DNA from: Callaeas wilsoni
Lineage: Eukaryota; Chordata; Aves; Passeriformes; Callaeidae
NCBI GenBank assembly: GCA_013398955.1
Contig: VWPU01017661.1
Span: 1-64,000 of the forward strand
Direction of reading: 5' to 3'
Length of the DNA stretch: 64,000 bases
The position numbers and the translations under genes are program-made. Below are positions 18,021 through 30,810 of the stretch, one piece after another. Within the stretch, counting starts at the first letter, position 1. The number at the start of each line of letters is the position of its first letter. The notes below the pieces were generated by a model, which did not search any database, was not told the origin of the DNA, and saw nothing but the letters and a program-made list of their open reading frames with translations.

Positions 18021-18790
18021 GAGCCGTTTCTCAGAAATGCACAGCAGAGGAAGGGAGGTGGGAAGACAGAAGAAAGAAGGAAGGGAATAGGAAAAATGGT
18101 ACTGGGTAGTTTCCTTTTGCAAATAATACTGCACTGCTTATGAGAGCTGGATTGTCTCCTATTCCAAGTAGGAAGAATTAATTGCCTGGCAACCCATCTG
18201 TACAGCCATGCCCCCTCCCCCCAGCAAATATATACTTCTAAAAACCTGTGAACTTCTCAGCACAGTGAACATCTGTGAAACTCTTTTAACTTTTTTCTTG
18301 TAAAAGCAAGACTAGCAACGCACATTTTCTCACCCATGAACTGCAAGTCCATATAAACTGAAAGATTGTAATTGCAGATAAGCATTCATCAAACTGCAAA
18401 ATTCCCTGTTCTAATCCTACCCCAACTCACTAACTACTTAATTAAATGAGGTTCTGATTTAAGACAGGGAATGATTAAAAATAAATAAATATACAAAGAA
18501 CAGCTTTACTATTATTTATTACATCAAGTACTTTTAAAGATTCCTTATTTAAAAACCTCTGAAGAGTACCTTCAGATGAGAGGATGCTTCTGTGGACACA
18601 AGCTAAGATACAAGAGTGAAAAACCAACGAGACAGGATACAAAACTAATATGCTGATGCAAAGACTACTCCTGTAAACACACATTTTCTGCAGAATCCTG
18701 GGGTCACAGACACGAAGGAACAGAAGGGAAGACTTAAGAGCAGACTGAAAAGAATGAGCACACTCATTACAAAAACATTGTACCAGAGAA

Positions 18791-18850
18791 GCACACACAC
18801 AAAACAACCCAAAACAAACAAACAAACCAAACCAACCCAACCCACACCAC
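18791..18850. repeat. CAAA/CCAA simple repeat
   Basis: A run of ACACAC followed by AAAC, AACAAAC and CCAAACC units. Low complexity, with no unit long enough to be a minisatellite. Confidence 0.8.
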
Positions 18851-20116
18851 TCCTTGTGCATTCACTCTGCACAAGGAGAACAAAAAGCAGCCTTAAGGCC
18901 CTGTAAAAAACTGTATTTTTGAAAACTATCTGTAGTTATCTAGAGTAGACCCGAATATTTTTCCACCTGGTTTATTTACTTCTGCAATTACATAGTAAGA
19001 AAATAATTCTGTCACCTGCTTTAGTAATTCATATTAGCTAGTCCTTCCCATGGCACAGAGGAATCAATGAGCTGGAAAAACCACTCACTAATCTAAGTAT
19101 TTCTGAACCTCTGTATTTTTGTAACCTCTTCATTAGCTTTGCTAGGATTTTGTCTTAAGTAGACTTTAGCACTGATAAACCACGGTCACAGGATGCTGTA
19201 AAATGATTTTATTAAGGAGGATTTTCAGAAAAGGTTTCTACTGCTGGACAAAAAGGCACATATGCCCTAAGCATAAGTGAAAGAAAGATAGAGGTCTTGT
19301 TTGCCAGAAGGAATGAAGAATTGCAATTTAGTCTTTTTATCAGACAATGGACTTGATTTAGAAAAGTTTGAGTGATCAGATTCAAGTAGTTAAGTTTGTT
19401 TGTTTCAAAGAGCTTTTACTGAGTATTTGCTGTACTTAGACAATACATTCAAAGTTACATTTCTCCAAAATGTACCCTCTTATGAAACATTAACAGCATG
19501 AGAAATACACCCCAAACTGCCAAAGTTTTCCCTTCTGTGTTGTTTTGGTTTTGTTTTTCTTCAGAAATGCTGAAATTAACTGTTCATACTCCACCCAGCA
19601 AAGCTGACGGACAGTAATACAGCTTTGACAGCTTCTGTATATAACATCAGTATTGGATGGAGCACAAAAACCAAAGGGAGAATGGTTCCAAGGGCTGAAG
19701 CAGTGGACACAAAGATCCAGTGACATATGTTTGCATGCTAACAAAAAGTAGACTCTTTTGCCTCATAAACAACAGAAAACACACAAAAAAGGCAGCAAGA
19801 GAAATGTGCTGAACACAAAAAAAGTTGTGTACCTTTGTCACATTTTGTGATTTGAAGACAATGTTCCCTTGGTGCCAGAAACCAATTATATCCTTAAAAT
19901 TCTACAGTATTTCTATTTCAAGTATTTGTGGTGAGCTTCGCAGAAGAGAACGGGAGAACCAGAATTGTTTTCTTAATAAGTTGTGAAATTACTGTTTTTT
20001 CTACAAAATGTATTACAAACTATGCCATACTAAAGAAATTTTGCCTATTTTGGAAAGGATTATTTTGGTATTAGGATGAAAGAAAGAACAATGAAACATA
20101 CTCTTAAAAGCACTGA

Positions 20117-20232
20117 ACAAAAGGGAAAAAAAACACAAACAAAAACAAAACAAAAAAACAAGCAAGCAACAAAAAACCCAAACAAAAAAAACCCATCCCA
20201 GACAAAACAAAAAAACCCCACACACACAAAAA
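20117..20232. repeat. A-rich low-complexity tract (AAAAC units)
   Basis: About 115 bases of A with interspersed C (AAAAC, AAACCC, CACACA). On the minus strand it is a T/G tract. It creates a run of Phe, Cys, Val and Leu codons in overlapping minus-strand ORFs, which are artefacts of the composition. Confidence 0.8.
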
Positions 20233-22209
20233 CTTCTGTGTTGGAAATGATTTTACAGTCTTGGAAACAGAGAAATGGAGCGCTCAACAATGAAGTTGAA
20301 GACTTGAGTGCATAGAAGGTAACCGACCTGGCTCTGACCCCACTTCCCAGAAGTGTTCTGTGTTCCCAGAAGCAGCAGGAATACAATGTCCGTGTGATAA
20401 CTAGCTGTGAAATATGTTGGTACAGCCCGGGCATCTCCTAACCCTCCAGAGAAACCGAACACAGGGACAGTTCCTAGAGAAGCACCAGGGCTCACAGCCC
20501 ACCCATGGAGCTCTTTCCTTTCTAACTCGTTCAAAACTGAACACCTGAAGCAAATAAGGAACAGGGATCCCTGTTTCACTTCATGAAGAAACAAGATCCA
20601 CAGCACCTAAAACCCCTTGAAGAATGTGGTACTCAGATAATGGCTCATTAACTTCTATGTTTTTTTTTTTTTTATTCCAAAGCATTAAAAAAATTTGTGC
20701 TTGATGAACATTTTGTACTTAACTATAAGATGCAAAGGTAGCTTTGCCTAATGTGACTGCAACTGTATCAAAAGCTAACTGTATCACAAACCACAAGTAA
20801 AACCACTTCTAATTAAGAAAGAATATGACAAGCATCATTTACTATTTCCTAATAAAACCAAAACATGTGTTAAGTTATTCAATATTTAAATGCATATAGA
20901 CAAGTATATTCTCCTTAGAGAAAACAACAGCATTTGTTTCAGTGGAATGAACAAATATTTGGACAGGAAAGATTTACTTTGCTTTGTTTCCCAAACTGAA
21001 CAGGTTTAACACATTCAGCAAAAGATAATCAGTCTTTCACCAGAAAAATAAAATGACAAGAAAAATGAATAATTGAAATTAATTACTAATAAACTAAGGT
21101 TTCCTGTCTAGTCAGACAAGTTAGAACCCAGTCAAGGTTTAAACCAGAGCACAGAAATTTTCCTCTGAATAACAGCAAAATCTCCTTCAGAGTAGAGAAA
21201 AATAACCATACCATCCTCCACATCAGGTTTAAAATTAAAAATTAAAACATTAAAAGTTATCTTTCAAATACATAAGCATGCCTCTTAATCTTGAAGTGAC
21301 AGAAATGGCAGTACTGTCCCATCTCCAAGAAAAGTTACTCTTATAGCCATATAACTAGAAGCCTGGAGAAATCAGGGAGTCTGTCTCAGAATCAGTAGAG
21401 AAGACAGTTTTTCAAAAACACCATGTCTATAAAGCTGAAAAAGAAAAAAAACTAATACTCCAAAGACTAAACATTTTTTAAACAGTAGATAAACTCAGTG
21501 CACTGTCTGAGATGATGACAAACTCCCTGAGAATCAAATCTTCCTCCCACTTTGTTTTTGGGGTTGTTGGTTTTTTTTTTTAATAAAAAGCAGAAAACAG
21601 GACTTGAAACTTTTCTAAGGTTCTCCTGGTCAGCATCTTTTAAGTAATAACCACAACTTGTGTGCTTGGAGAAAAACAAAGGCCTGGGAGAAGACAAGCA
21701 AGTGCTAAAGAGAAAAACAGATGCAGAACACACTTGCTACCTGATGAGTATTCTTAAAAGAGAAAGGTCTTCTACTGAACAATACAGCCTTTTTCTTGAA
21801 GAACCATAGGCATTTTGCAATAGCTACAATGAACAGAACAAAGGAATCTCTGACTAGATACAGGTAATACCCACTGAAAATGATCCTGACATTTTATAGG
21901 AGATGAGAGGACATGGTAGTCTTAGTAATGAATAGATTGCGTGTGGATGTTGTGTCCATCAAAAAATCTTTGTAAGTGGTTTGAACTGCTTTAAAACTAA
22001 AGTGTTCTTTCATTATGACTAAGTGATTGTCTATCAAAGCAACATTTATTCAAATTCAGAAAAGTATTTTAGCCTCTAATTAGCCTCCAAAGAAAGTTCT
22101 CTTACCTAATTTCTTAAATGTCATGCAGGATTTTCATAAAGCATATAATTTTGTTTCATTAAATTAGATATATTTAGACAACACGACAGGTGTTTTTATG
22201 AAGTTAAAC

Positions 22210-22640
22210 AATACTAATTCATCCTCCATGGTTGCAGCTGGTGTCGGCACCAAGAACTGCTTGGACAAGGAAGGATCCATTTGCCTAAATGGGGCAAAAT
22301 TATCTGTGACAACAGGTTTCCCAGGCTGGTAAGGAGAGCCTTGAACCAGGACTGAGTGGTGTAGCAGTGCATGTCCACGCTGGCAAGCAAAGGGAGGAAT
22401 ATGCTGTGAGCACGAAGGACCATGTCAACAACAACAAGGGAGCCCTCTTCAAACACCTCCATGTGAGTAAGGGAGTGCCTCCAGCACAGTGTTAGAGCTC
22501 TTGCACTTTCTAGGTCATCTCTCTGAAGAAAAGGATCATTCTGAAAGACTCCAAAATGATCTGCTTCAGATCTGACAGATTGTGAGCCTCTCTGACTAAG
22601 GAAGAAGTTCCTGTACATTCAGCTTCCCAACTATAATAGG
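22210..22640 (-). other. Unidentified GC-richer segment with a 134-codon ORF
   Basis: The segment stands out by higher GC content than its flanks. It contains a minus-strand ORF at 22214-22618 that starts MYRNFFLSQRGSQ and includes LVVVDMVLRAHSIFLPLLA and SWFKALLTSLGNLL, so it has amphipathic Leu-rich stretches. It could be a fragment of a processed pseudogene, a decayed transposon ORF, or chance. No poly(A) tail or flanking repeat is visible. I do not recognise the protein and propose no function. Confidence 0.3.
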
Positions 22641-23036
22641 ATGTTCAGGGTTCCACCCAAGCTTCTCAAATAAAAAAGAGGAGCGATCAGGTGTATATGA
22701 ATGCCTAGAGGGTTCACAACTGTACTTTAAAAAATCCAGCTCCGTTTTAATTTTTCATTTAGCCTCAGGGTAATAATGAAAAATAATTATTATATGTTTT
22801 CACAATACGTTACTTGCAGGCTATTTTACAAATGCTTATGGACTTCTCTCTGCTGTCAGCCTGGAACATCACTTCCTGCTACTCTGTCTTACATTGCATC
22901 TAAATCTTCAGTCCCACAAGCCCATGTCTTGTTGGGGTACTACCTCCAAGTCTTCAGACACAGCTCTGAGTGTAGATTTCTCATCTCTTTTAGCAGTGTG
23001 GTAAAAGCCTTCTTAGGTGGTGCCAGGGACAAAAAA

Positions 23037-23436
23037 ACCTTATGAGGAGCTGCTGAGGTCACTTGAGCTGTTCAGCCTGGAGGAGACTGAGAGGAGACGT
23101 CACTGCAGTTACAACTTCCTCATTAGGGGAAGAGGAGGGACAGGCACTGATCTCTGTGACCAGTGACAGGACCCGAGGGAATGGCCGGAAGCTGTGCCAA
23201 GGGAGGTTTAGGTTGGATGTCAGAAAAAGGTTCTTCACCCCGAGGGTGGCCGGGCACTGGAACAGGCTCCCCAGGGCAGTGGTCACAGCACCAGCCTGAC
23301 AGAGCTCAAGAAGTGCTTGGACAATGTTCTCAGGCACAGAGTGTGACTCTTGGGGTGTCCTGCACAGCACCAGGGGTGGGACTCAATGATCCCAATGGGT
23401 CCCTTCCAACTCAGCATATTCTGTGATTCTATGAAA
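23037..23436 (+). mobile_element. CR1 LINE, 5'-truncated 3' end
   Basis: A classic avian CR1 3' fragment in sense orientation. It contains the gttcagcctggagga block, the agggaggtttaggttggatgt block, aacaggctccccagggcagtgg and, near the end, gggtcccttccaactcagcat followed by attctgtgattctatga. The 5' truncation at about 400 bases is typical of CR1. It is the only CR1 copy here antisense to POLA1. Confidence 0.95.
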
Positions 23437-25671
23437 CAGTTTCAGCTCTACATGGCAGCTTAACATTTCTTGCTTCAGGCAGGACCTAGTGATTGCTCCA
23501 AAGACTTGAAAATACGATGAGGAACATGCATGGTTAATAGCATGAAGTCTCAGTCGTATTTCTGATTTGTTCAGTGTGACCTCTTTACAGCACTCGATAA
23601 AGCTGAATTGGATACAGATGGAAAGAGCTCCTGACAGTCTGTCAGAGTCAGACACAGTCTTTTTGGATTCTGTCTTAAAAATGAGCTTCCTGAATTCCCT
23701 ACATATGTCTGACAAAAAAAAACAACCAACCAAAGCCCAAGACAGAGCTCCTCAGGACACGAAAGGCTCTCCTAGAACAAAGTAAGCATTTACGAGGCAT
23801 GTCAGAAATAAAATCTACTAGCCTACCAAATGATTGTAAGATGTATAATGTAGAAATAACTTTTTTTTAAAAAGGCTCATTTAAGCTTTTTAACTATTTT
23901 TAAACTAACTACAAAAGAAAATTACTAGTTAACAATCCTAAATTGCTTGTTAAATAGGGCTTGCAACTGTAAGTCAGGAATAGGAACTGGAGGGTGGGTT
24001 GGGGCAACTTCACCTTCCAGATTTTTCCTGTAAGGATGTACAGGAATAAAAGGGTCCATGCCATTGGAAGCTGTTGCCTATCCACAGACATTCACCATAT
24101 CATATAGATCATAATCGCTTAAAGAGCTAAGGATGGAACCGTATTTGATGTCAGAGAGCTCCTGCAGAAACAGAAACATGTTCCATGACACAATTCTGGG
24201 AGTAGTCCAACTGAGAAAAAATGAGCTTCATGTAAAAGCAAATTCCTGAAAAGGACCACCTTATTATCAGCCTTTAGGATTTCAGCAGCTAATGGTCACT
24301 TGCTCAATTAAAATTGTAGTATAGGACATTTTTATTACCATTTGTAGTCTGTCTCGTAATCCAGGACACGTGTACTGTTTAAAAACGGAATGAGGTTAGT
24401 GGTTTATCAATGCATACAGGTAAAAATTTCAGGACTATGAACTCATGCAAAGAAATTATAATTTCAGAAGTTTCTTTTATGTATTAGTCTGTTTTTAAGC
24501 ACTCCACGTACAGCCCACCCATTTCAGTATTTAGAGGTTTGAAATTAACAGCAGTATTCATTACTAATGAAGCCAAGTTGCTAAGCTGTCATTGTACAAT
24601 CCCACAGGACATGGATTTGTTTGTTACTTGCGAAGAATATGGAAATTTGAAGACTAAGAAAACAGACAAATGTATTTAACCTTTCAGCATGACCCTCTAG
24701 GAATCCAATCCAAATACTGACTTTTAGCCACATAACAGATTAAAGTAGTGGAGTTTTGCCACTCATTCAATCCACATAAATCACATAAAAAGATACTGCT
24801 CAACAGGAATACATTTCTATTCTAATGATGGAAAAACCTTAATTACAAATGCAACTTAAGCATGCTACCTCCATAAATCCATTACTACAAGAGAGGCATG
24901 CTGATTATTTTTTAAATCTTTAATTTGTCATTTAGACCTACTGTTATCTCATTTGTAAAGAATTCAAAATACATTTGCACAAAACTAGATTTCTAAAACA
25001 TTAACAATGTTTATAAATGTCTCACTTATTTCCCTACAATTTGACAGGATTGATTTCGTGCTACATACTTTAACTCAATCAATCTTCGACTTTAGAAATT
25101 TTCATTTAAATTCTTCATCCCACAAATTCTGTTAAAGAAAGAACATCACAACCTAAAGGTTTTGTTTAATCTAAAAACATAGCTAATAAGCTTTCCTACT
25201 TCTTATTACAGGAGTTTGAATTGTTAATAAAAAAACTCAGCTTTCACTCATATGCCAAGGAAACCTTCTTTCAAAGCTCTCTCTTGCTCTCACTTTTCAG
25301 TTAAAGTAGAAGGCACAAGCACTGATTAACATTGTCACACCAGTCATTCAATATCCTCATTAGAATTGTATCTGAAATGAGACCTGCAGGGCCCTGAGTT
25401 CTAGTGCCAACATTGTAATCCAGCCACAAGCACTGGTGGACAGTGGCTTGATTTCATCCACTGCTATTATAGATACAAATGTTGTTAAGCTCTTTTTTAA
25501 TGCCCTTAGATAATTACAGGGGGCCTAAAACAACAAATAAGCAAACCAACAAACCCCCAAAACAGAAGCAAACATAGGGATATGCTGTAGGAATAAAAAT
25601 CCCTGTAAGAATTTGCTGGTGTTTTAAGGCCTGGTTTGAATTAGGAAAAAAAACAGACTTAATCACAAAAC

Positions 25672-25895
25672 CACAGGCTGGCTGAGGTTGGAAGGGACCT
25701 CCAGAGGTCATCGGGTCCAGATCCCCAGCTCGAGCAGGGCCACCTAGAGCTGGATTGTCCAGGGCCATGTCCGGACACCTCTGAGTATCTCCAAAGACGG
25801 AGACTCCACACATTCTCTGGGCGAGCTGTGCCAGGTCTCAGTCACCCTCACAGCAAAAAAGTATTTCTTGATGTTCAGATGGATCTTCCTATGTG
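25672..25895 (-). mobile_element. CR1 LINE 3' fragment
   Basis: Reverse-complement CR1 3' end: gaggttggaagggacctcc at the left, then blocks resembling gagactccacacattctctg and ctgtgccaggtctcagtcac. The terminal octamer is eroded. Inserted in the same orientation as POLA1. Confidence 0.92.
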
Positions 25896-26754
25896 TCTCA
25901 GTAAGCAAAGAAAACCAAACCAAACAATCACACACAAAAAAATCTATTATTACAATGACACAAATGCCATGAAAAAAAGCCCATACATATTCCCTTCAGA
26001 GGGCTAAAGAATACTGAGTACTCATCAAAAAAAAGAAAAAAAAATTAGGAATACTGAAATTTTTACATATTAAAAAATACATTAACTCTGCTGAGTTTAA
26101 AAAAAAAAAAACAACCAACAACAAAACACACCTGCCACCATCCTACAGGACACTGAAGAGATATTGCTGCTTTCTGAAACAGGTAACACTAATTTTGGTA
26201 AGCCTTGATAAGCTGTGAAACATGAGACTTTAAAGTGTTTTCCCAGGAAAAATACATGAAAGATGGCTGATAAGACACATCTTTTCTGCAGGCCATGTTC
26301 TTTTCTGAGACACAGTACTCTGGAGGTACCTTATGTTTATGAACCTGGACATTTATTTTGACCCTATGTATACATACAATTATAGGAAGATATTTAATAT
26401 TCAAAGTTAAGAACCAATCACAATTTGACCAAGATTAACGAAAATCTTACCCTAAAATAAGCTCTAGAATGGACTTCACTGCATCCTTCTCAGGCTTATA
26501 ACCTTATGATATTGGCATCTACCATATTAAAAGGCTGACAAGAACCTTGACAGTTCTCTCCTTGGCCATCACTGTATAGTTGTTCAGATTAATTCTATTT
26601 AATTATAATGGATCAACCATCCCATCCACCTGAACTACTATGATTTTTTTTCTGTTTAAGTTCTGCCTTTTCACAAGCACTTGCTCTCCTACAATCCATC
26701 ACATAAGAAACTGTCAAAAAGCTGAAATATGGCAAATTCAAAGTATTTGAATAT

Positions 26755-26812
26755 TTATTTGATTAAAGTATAGAAGATTATCCTTATTTGGTTAAAGTAC
26801 AGAAGATTATCC
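26755..26812. repeat. Two-copy 29-bp tandem duplication
   Basis: Copies at 26755-26783 and 26784-26812 match at 27 of 29 positions and abut exactly. It looks like a local duplication; no function is suggested. Confidence 0.9.
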
Positions 26813-28559
26813 AGTAGAAGAGAAAGGTAATTAACATCTAATTTCAGAGCTTTTCAAACAAGCCTCATCCCAACCACAGTAAGAGTTCTATGCTAAAGAA
26901 GTTTCTCATTTTCATTCAAAAAGGCACACCTGGCAGACCAACAGTAACCATAGGATAGAGAAAACAGAAGACAAAGAGGCATTCAGATCAAGCAAAAAAC
27001 ATGTTCCCCACTTTCTTCCACATGTGCTTGCAGTCCTATCATCAACTAAGTAACATCTGACTAAATGAGGTACACTCACCCTAACAGAGAGAGGTAATTT
27101 AACAGGTTAGATAGAGGAGAAAAGATATTTAAATTGCCTGGAAGCTTAGAAATAAAAACAACTTATAAAGTCTGTATCATACAGACATCTAGAGTGATTT
27201 TGAAAACTGTTTGCAGACACTGCTGGTGGTTGAATTTTCAAGCTTTAAAACAAAATCATTGTGCGGGTAATTTTTCAACAATGGCAAAGCAAAATCTCCA
27301 GGCTAAGCTGGTGATTTACAATGGACTTGTCTTTCACCAGGTTACAAAATCCTCAGCACTGACACAATGCCATGTGCAGTTGGGACTTCTGCAAAAGATG
27401 TTGCCTACTTTGAGAGAACATCTGCTGTTTCTGGTACTAAACATTTCAATTTCCATATACTTCAAGCATCTTTTTCTCCTAAGACTTTCCACCATGCTGC
27501 AGAAGACACCATAAGCAAAATAGGAGGGCGGGGGGGGGAAAAGACCAAAGGCTTCCACAGGATCCTTCAATGATATGACAAGTTTTTCAAGCATCTTGGT
27601 AATAAAAGGAAATGGTCCATATATTAGAAGAAAATACCAAAAAAAGTCATTATCAATACAGAAATTCTACATGATTAGAATAGAAAAAAATATTGTCTAG
27701 TAATGAGTCTTCAAAAACTGGGTAGACTAACATGGACTGAAAATCAGTTCAAGGCTCGTGTGAGAGTCAAGCCTACTGACAAAGCAATGATCCAGGAAAA
27801 ACATTAAAAAGAGCAAAGTCTTTACTTGTCTTATCAAAGGATAACATTTCTCAAAAACCACCTCTGATCTCAACAGTGAATAATATTTGAGGAGCTTATG
27901 AGGCAGATCTTCAATACTAATGCTTCCCTATAGGGAAAACAGAGACAGCTAAATCCAAGAAACATAGATGTCCCATGAATCCAAGTCAGTAGCTCCCAGT
28001 GAGGAAGTGGGAACTTCCCACCTGGAGGCAGGAAGTTACATTTTAAGATAAGCTGTCCCTCACCCCCCCCTCCACCAAAATAACAGATGTATCTTGGAGC
28101 AGAAGCAGCTTCAGAAAAATACTCCAATTGCTGCTCCTGCTGCGGAGACAGGAATTTATGATGGGCTGCGGGAAGCACCCCACCGGCCTCGACTCTGAAA
28201 CACCAATGAGGGCTGCACCACAAAGGACTTGCACACTGTGAAGGACTGCCAAGCATACCATAAAGCAAGAACACCAAATTACAATCTTAATCTTGCTTCC
28301 AAGCCCTGTATTTTCAGACCTCAGCACAGATGGTTTTTCGCCCCACCAGAAAGTATTAGGTGTCAAAAGGTTCATAGACTTGGCTCACTGATTGATTCCT
28401 ACTCTGATTTGTAAGGCTAATTAAGACATGGCCAAACTGTGTCCATGTCTTACTTAACATTGGTGTTCAAGCAAGTATCACACAATCTGATTAAAACTGA
28501 CTAAAATGTCTTACTTCAGTAATCACTTAGACAGAATGAATTTTACATTAGCAGGATCA

Positions 28560-29150
28560 AGCACACGTCAGGCCTCAGTGGAAATGAAAAGGGCTTATAG
28601 TAATAGGATTTATAAATCCACCACATTAGGTTAATGGCTAAATGATTTACATGTAACTTTCCCCCCTCCTCCTCACCCTTCAACTCACACACAAGAAAAA
28701 AATCCTATATTTGGCACTTTTAACGACGAGTGTCAAGGCAAAAACAGACGTTCTTTTTAATTAGCTGAAAATTAAAAGCCACAAGTGATCCTTCATTAAC
28801 TCTTTCATTGCAGAAATAATGAATTAGATTTTTATAAAGCCAGAATTCTTGAAGACCCTAATGAACCTTTTCAAACAACCACAACGAGTTATCTACATGC
28901 GCATAATGAGCCTCAAATGGTTTGAGCCAATAAATATGCAACTGATAAAGTGAGATCCTTATTCCTTATAAAATTGTCAGTAATGGGAGTTCTTCATGTG
29001 ACTATTTTCAATTGCAGAGAAGACTCTAAAAGCCCTTGCTCTTTCTCAGCCAGTAATTCAATCCAACAGTTAGCAGCAGTTACTAATGACACTGGAATAT
29101 AGATGGCTTAAAGCCAAGCCTCCTTCTTTGCAAGTGCTGGAATGTCCTAC
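28560..29150. promoter_or_regulatory. Candidate conserved noncoding element, TAAT-rich
   Basis: About 590 repeat-free bases with many ATTA/TAAT cores, including TTTTAATTAGCTGAAAATTA at 28756-28775, aataatgaattag near 28816, and others near 28860, 28906, 28981, 29053 and 29083. The composition is even and contains no simple repeats. It is a candidate for an ARX-type forebrain enhancer on locus knowledge alone; conservation was not tested. Confidence 0.33.
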
Positions 29151-30439
29151 ACCATGTGGTAAACCAGGTGCTCTGTTTTGTTCTTTTGGCAGCTGAAGCT
29201 TTCATTTTCTGGAAATTTGAAAACAAAGTCATTCAGCTGAGCCCCTGCAGCAGCAGTCACTTGCATCTGCTTCATTCACTGGATACAAGCATGGAACAAG
29301 TTCACCTGCAAGTCCTACCTGTCCCCTGCCTCTCTCAAAAGCTAATACTAGGTCAGGTGGGAAGAGTGAAAGTTCAAGTTAAATGCATATCACCCTTATT
29401 TTCAGCAAAATTAATTAAAATTTTTCAGTTAACAAGGTCAACATTTCTCAATGATACAGTGCTTTGCATTTTCAGGTCACTGTACAGATATTAATAAATG
29501 AATCCAACAGCAGGATTAAGGTTAACTGCCAAGACCATATGTTTTAACATAATTTATCAACCATTTACCTATTGTCACCAAGCACAATTACATTATCACC
29601 ACCTCACTTTCCTAACACGGCATTAGGAGGGACTGACAGCGGAGCAGCACTCCTCCTCTCCTTTATAGCCCAGGCTAGGAATACACTGCCCCCTCCATGT
29701 CCAGGGTACCAAAAAGTCGGGGTTTTTGGGTATCAGTGTGCTTCTCTTGGGAAATTACTACAAGCTGGCTTTGTTGCAAACAAGGACTGTGTTAGGTGAA
29801 AGCGCCCCAGAAGGAAGCTGCCTGTTTTCCAGCCCTGGCCTGGTGGCACGACAATAGCAGCAGCAGAGCCTGTCCCTGGTCCTCTCCTCTGCCTGGGCCG
29901 TCAGAGTATCAGGTTTGCATTCTTTCCCCACAAACACTTGTCTGGTGTCACACAAAAGAGTGACCAACAAACCTGATACAGGGCCGTTAAATTCAGACAG
30001 CAAGGCACCACACAATGACCTTTACAAGAACGATATTAACAGGTGGTTGGTGTCTAATACAAATAATTATATTACACTTTAGTAGCATGGACCAAAGTGG
30101 AAACACATTGTCTTGTCATCAGCAATTGAATAAGCCAAAGTAATGTTACCAGAATACCCTTTTAACACTCCTCTGTTACCTCCCCAACTACAGAGAACTC
30201 CTCCTGTGGCAGAGTGTGGTTGAGGAGCTCCCAACTACATCACGAGGTATTTCACATGAAAATTTCACCAGGGTGTCTGACATTTCCCTCTCTAAGCAAA
30301 ACAGGAATCTCCTTGCCAGCCTTTGGAGAATCACACAAGTAAATTCAAACACTGCTTATGAATTTACCTTGTCTTTCCTCTTGGAAGCAGTCCACTGGAA
30401 ACACATCCCTCCTTCAATTAAAAAGAAGCTGATAAAAGA

Positions 30440-30560
30440 AGCTCAGCAAAGTCCTTCAAAACCCGTAAGAGAAACCAGTACAAGCGATCAAATTAATTGC
30501 CCCTGCTCACTAATTAGCTTTCCAGCATCAATCATCTCAAGTTCGCAACAGTTTTCATCC
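30440..30560. promoter_or_regulatory. Candidate TAAT-rich regulatory block
   Basis: A compact block with AAATTAATTG, ACTAATTAGC and ATCAATCATC within about 60 bases, just to the left of a CpG-rich islet (30580-30810). The pairing of homeodomain-type sites with a CpG islet is suggestive only. Confidence 0.25.
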
Positions 30561-30579
30561 ACCTTTAACCCTGAGACCA

Positions 30580-30810
30580 GTCACTGTTTTGACAGGACGG
30601 GCAGCTGTGGCAAGCAGCCGCAACATTTTGGGACAGACAGCGATTTCTGACCACATCTACAGCCGGACTGCACCTCGCAGGGCGCGGGGGGGCTCGGCAC
30701 GACCCCCGGCCCTGGCAGGGCTTGCAGAGCCCAGCACATGCCTCTGGCAGCCCCGGCCGCAGCGCGGCCAAGCACCAGATCAGTTTCCTGTCAGCTGCGA
30801 CATGGCCGAC
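30580..30810. promoter_or_regulatory. Intronic CpG-rich islet
   Basis: About 16 CpGs fall within about 225 bases, against a CpG-poor intron. The islet includes GGGCGCGGGG near 30680 and a cccggccgcagcgcggcc stretch near 30754. It has no TATA box or splice donor that clearly marks a first exon. It could be an orphan CpG island acting as an enhancer or alternative promoter, or the remnant of a GC-rich insert. Confidence 0.5.

Noticed and set aside
20013..20434. Minus-strand ORFs rich in Phe, Cys, Val and Leu that look like membrane proteins
   Set aside because: They are the translation of the A-rich/AAAAC low-complexity tract at 20117-20232.
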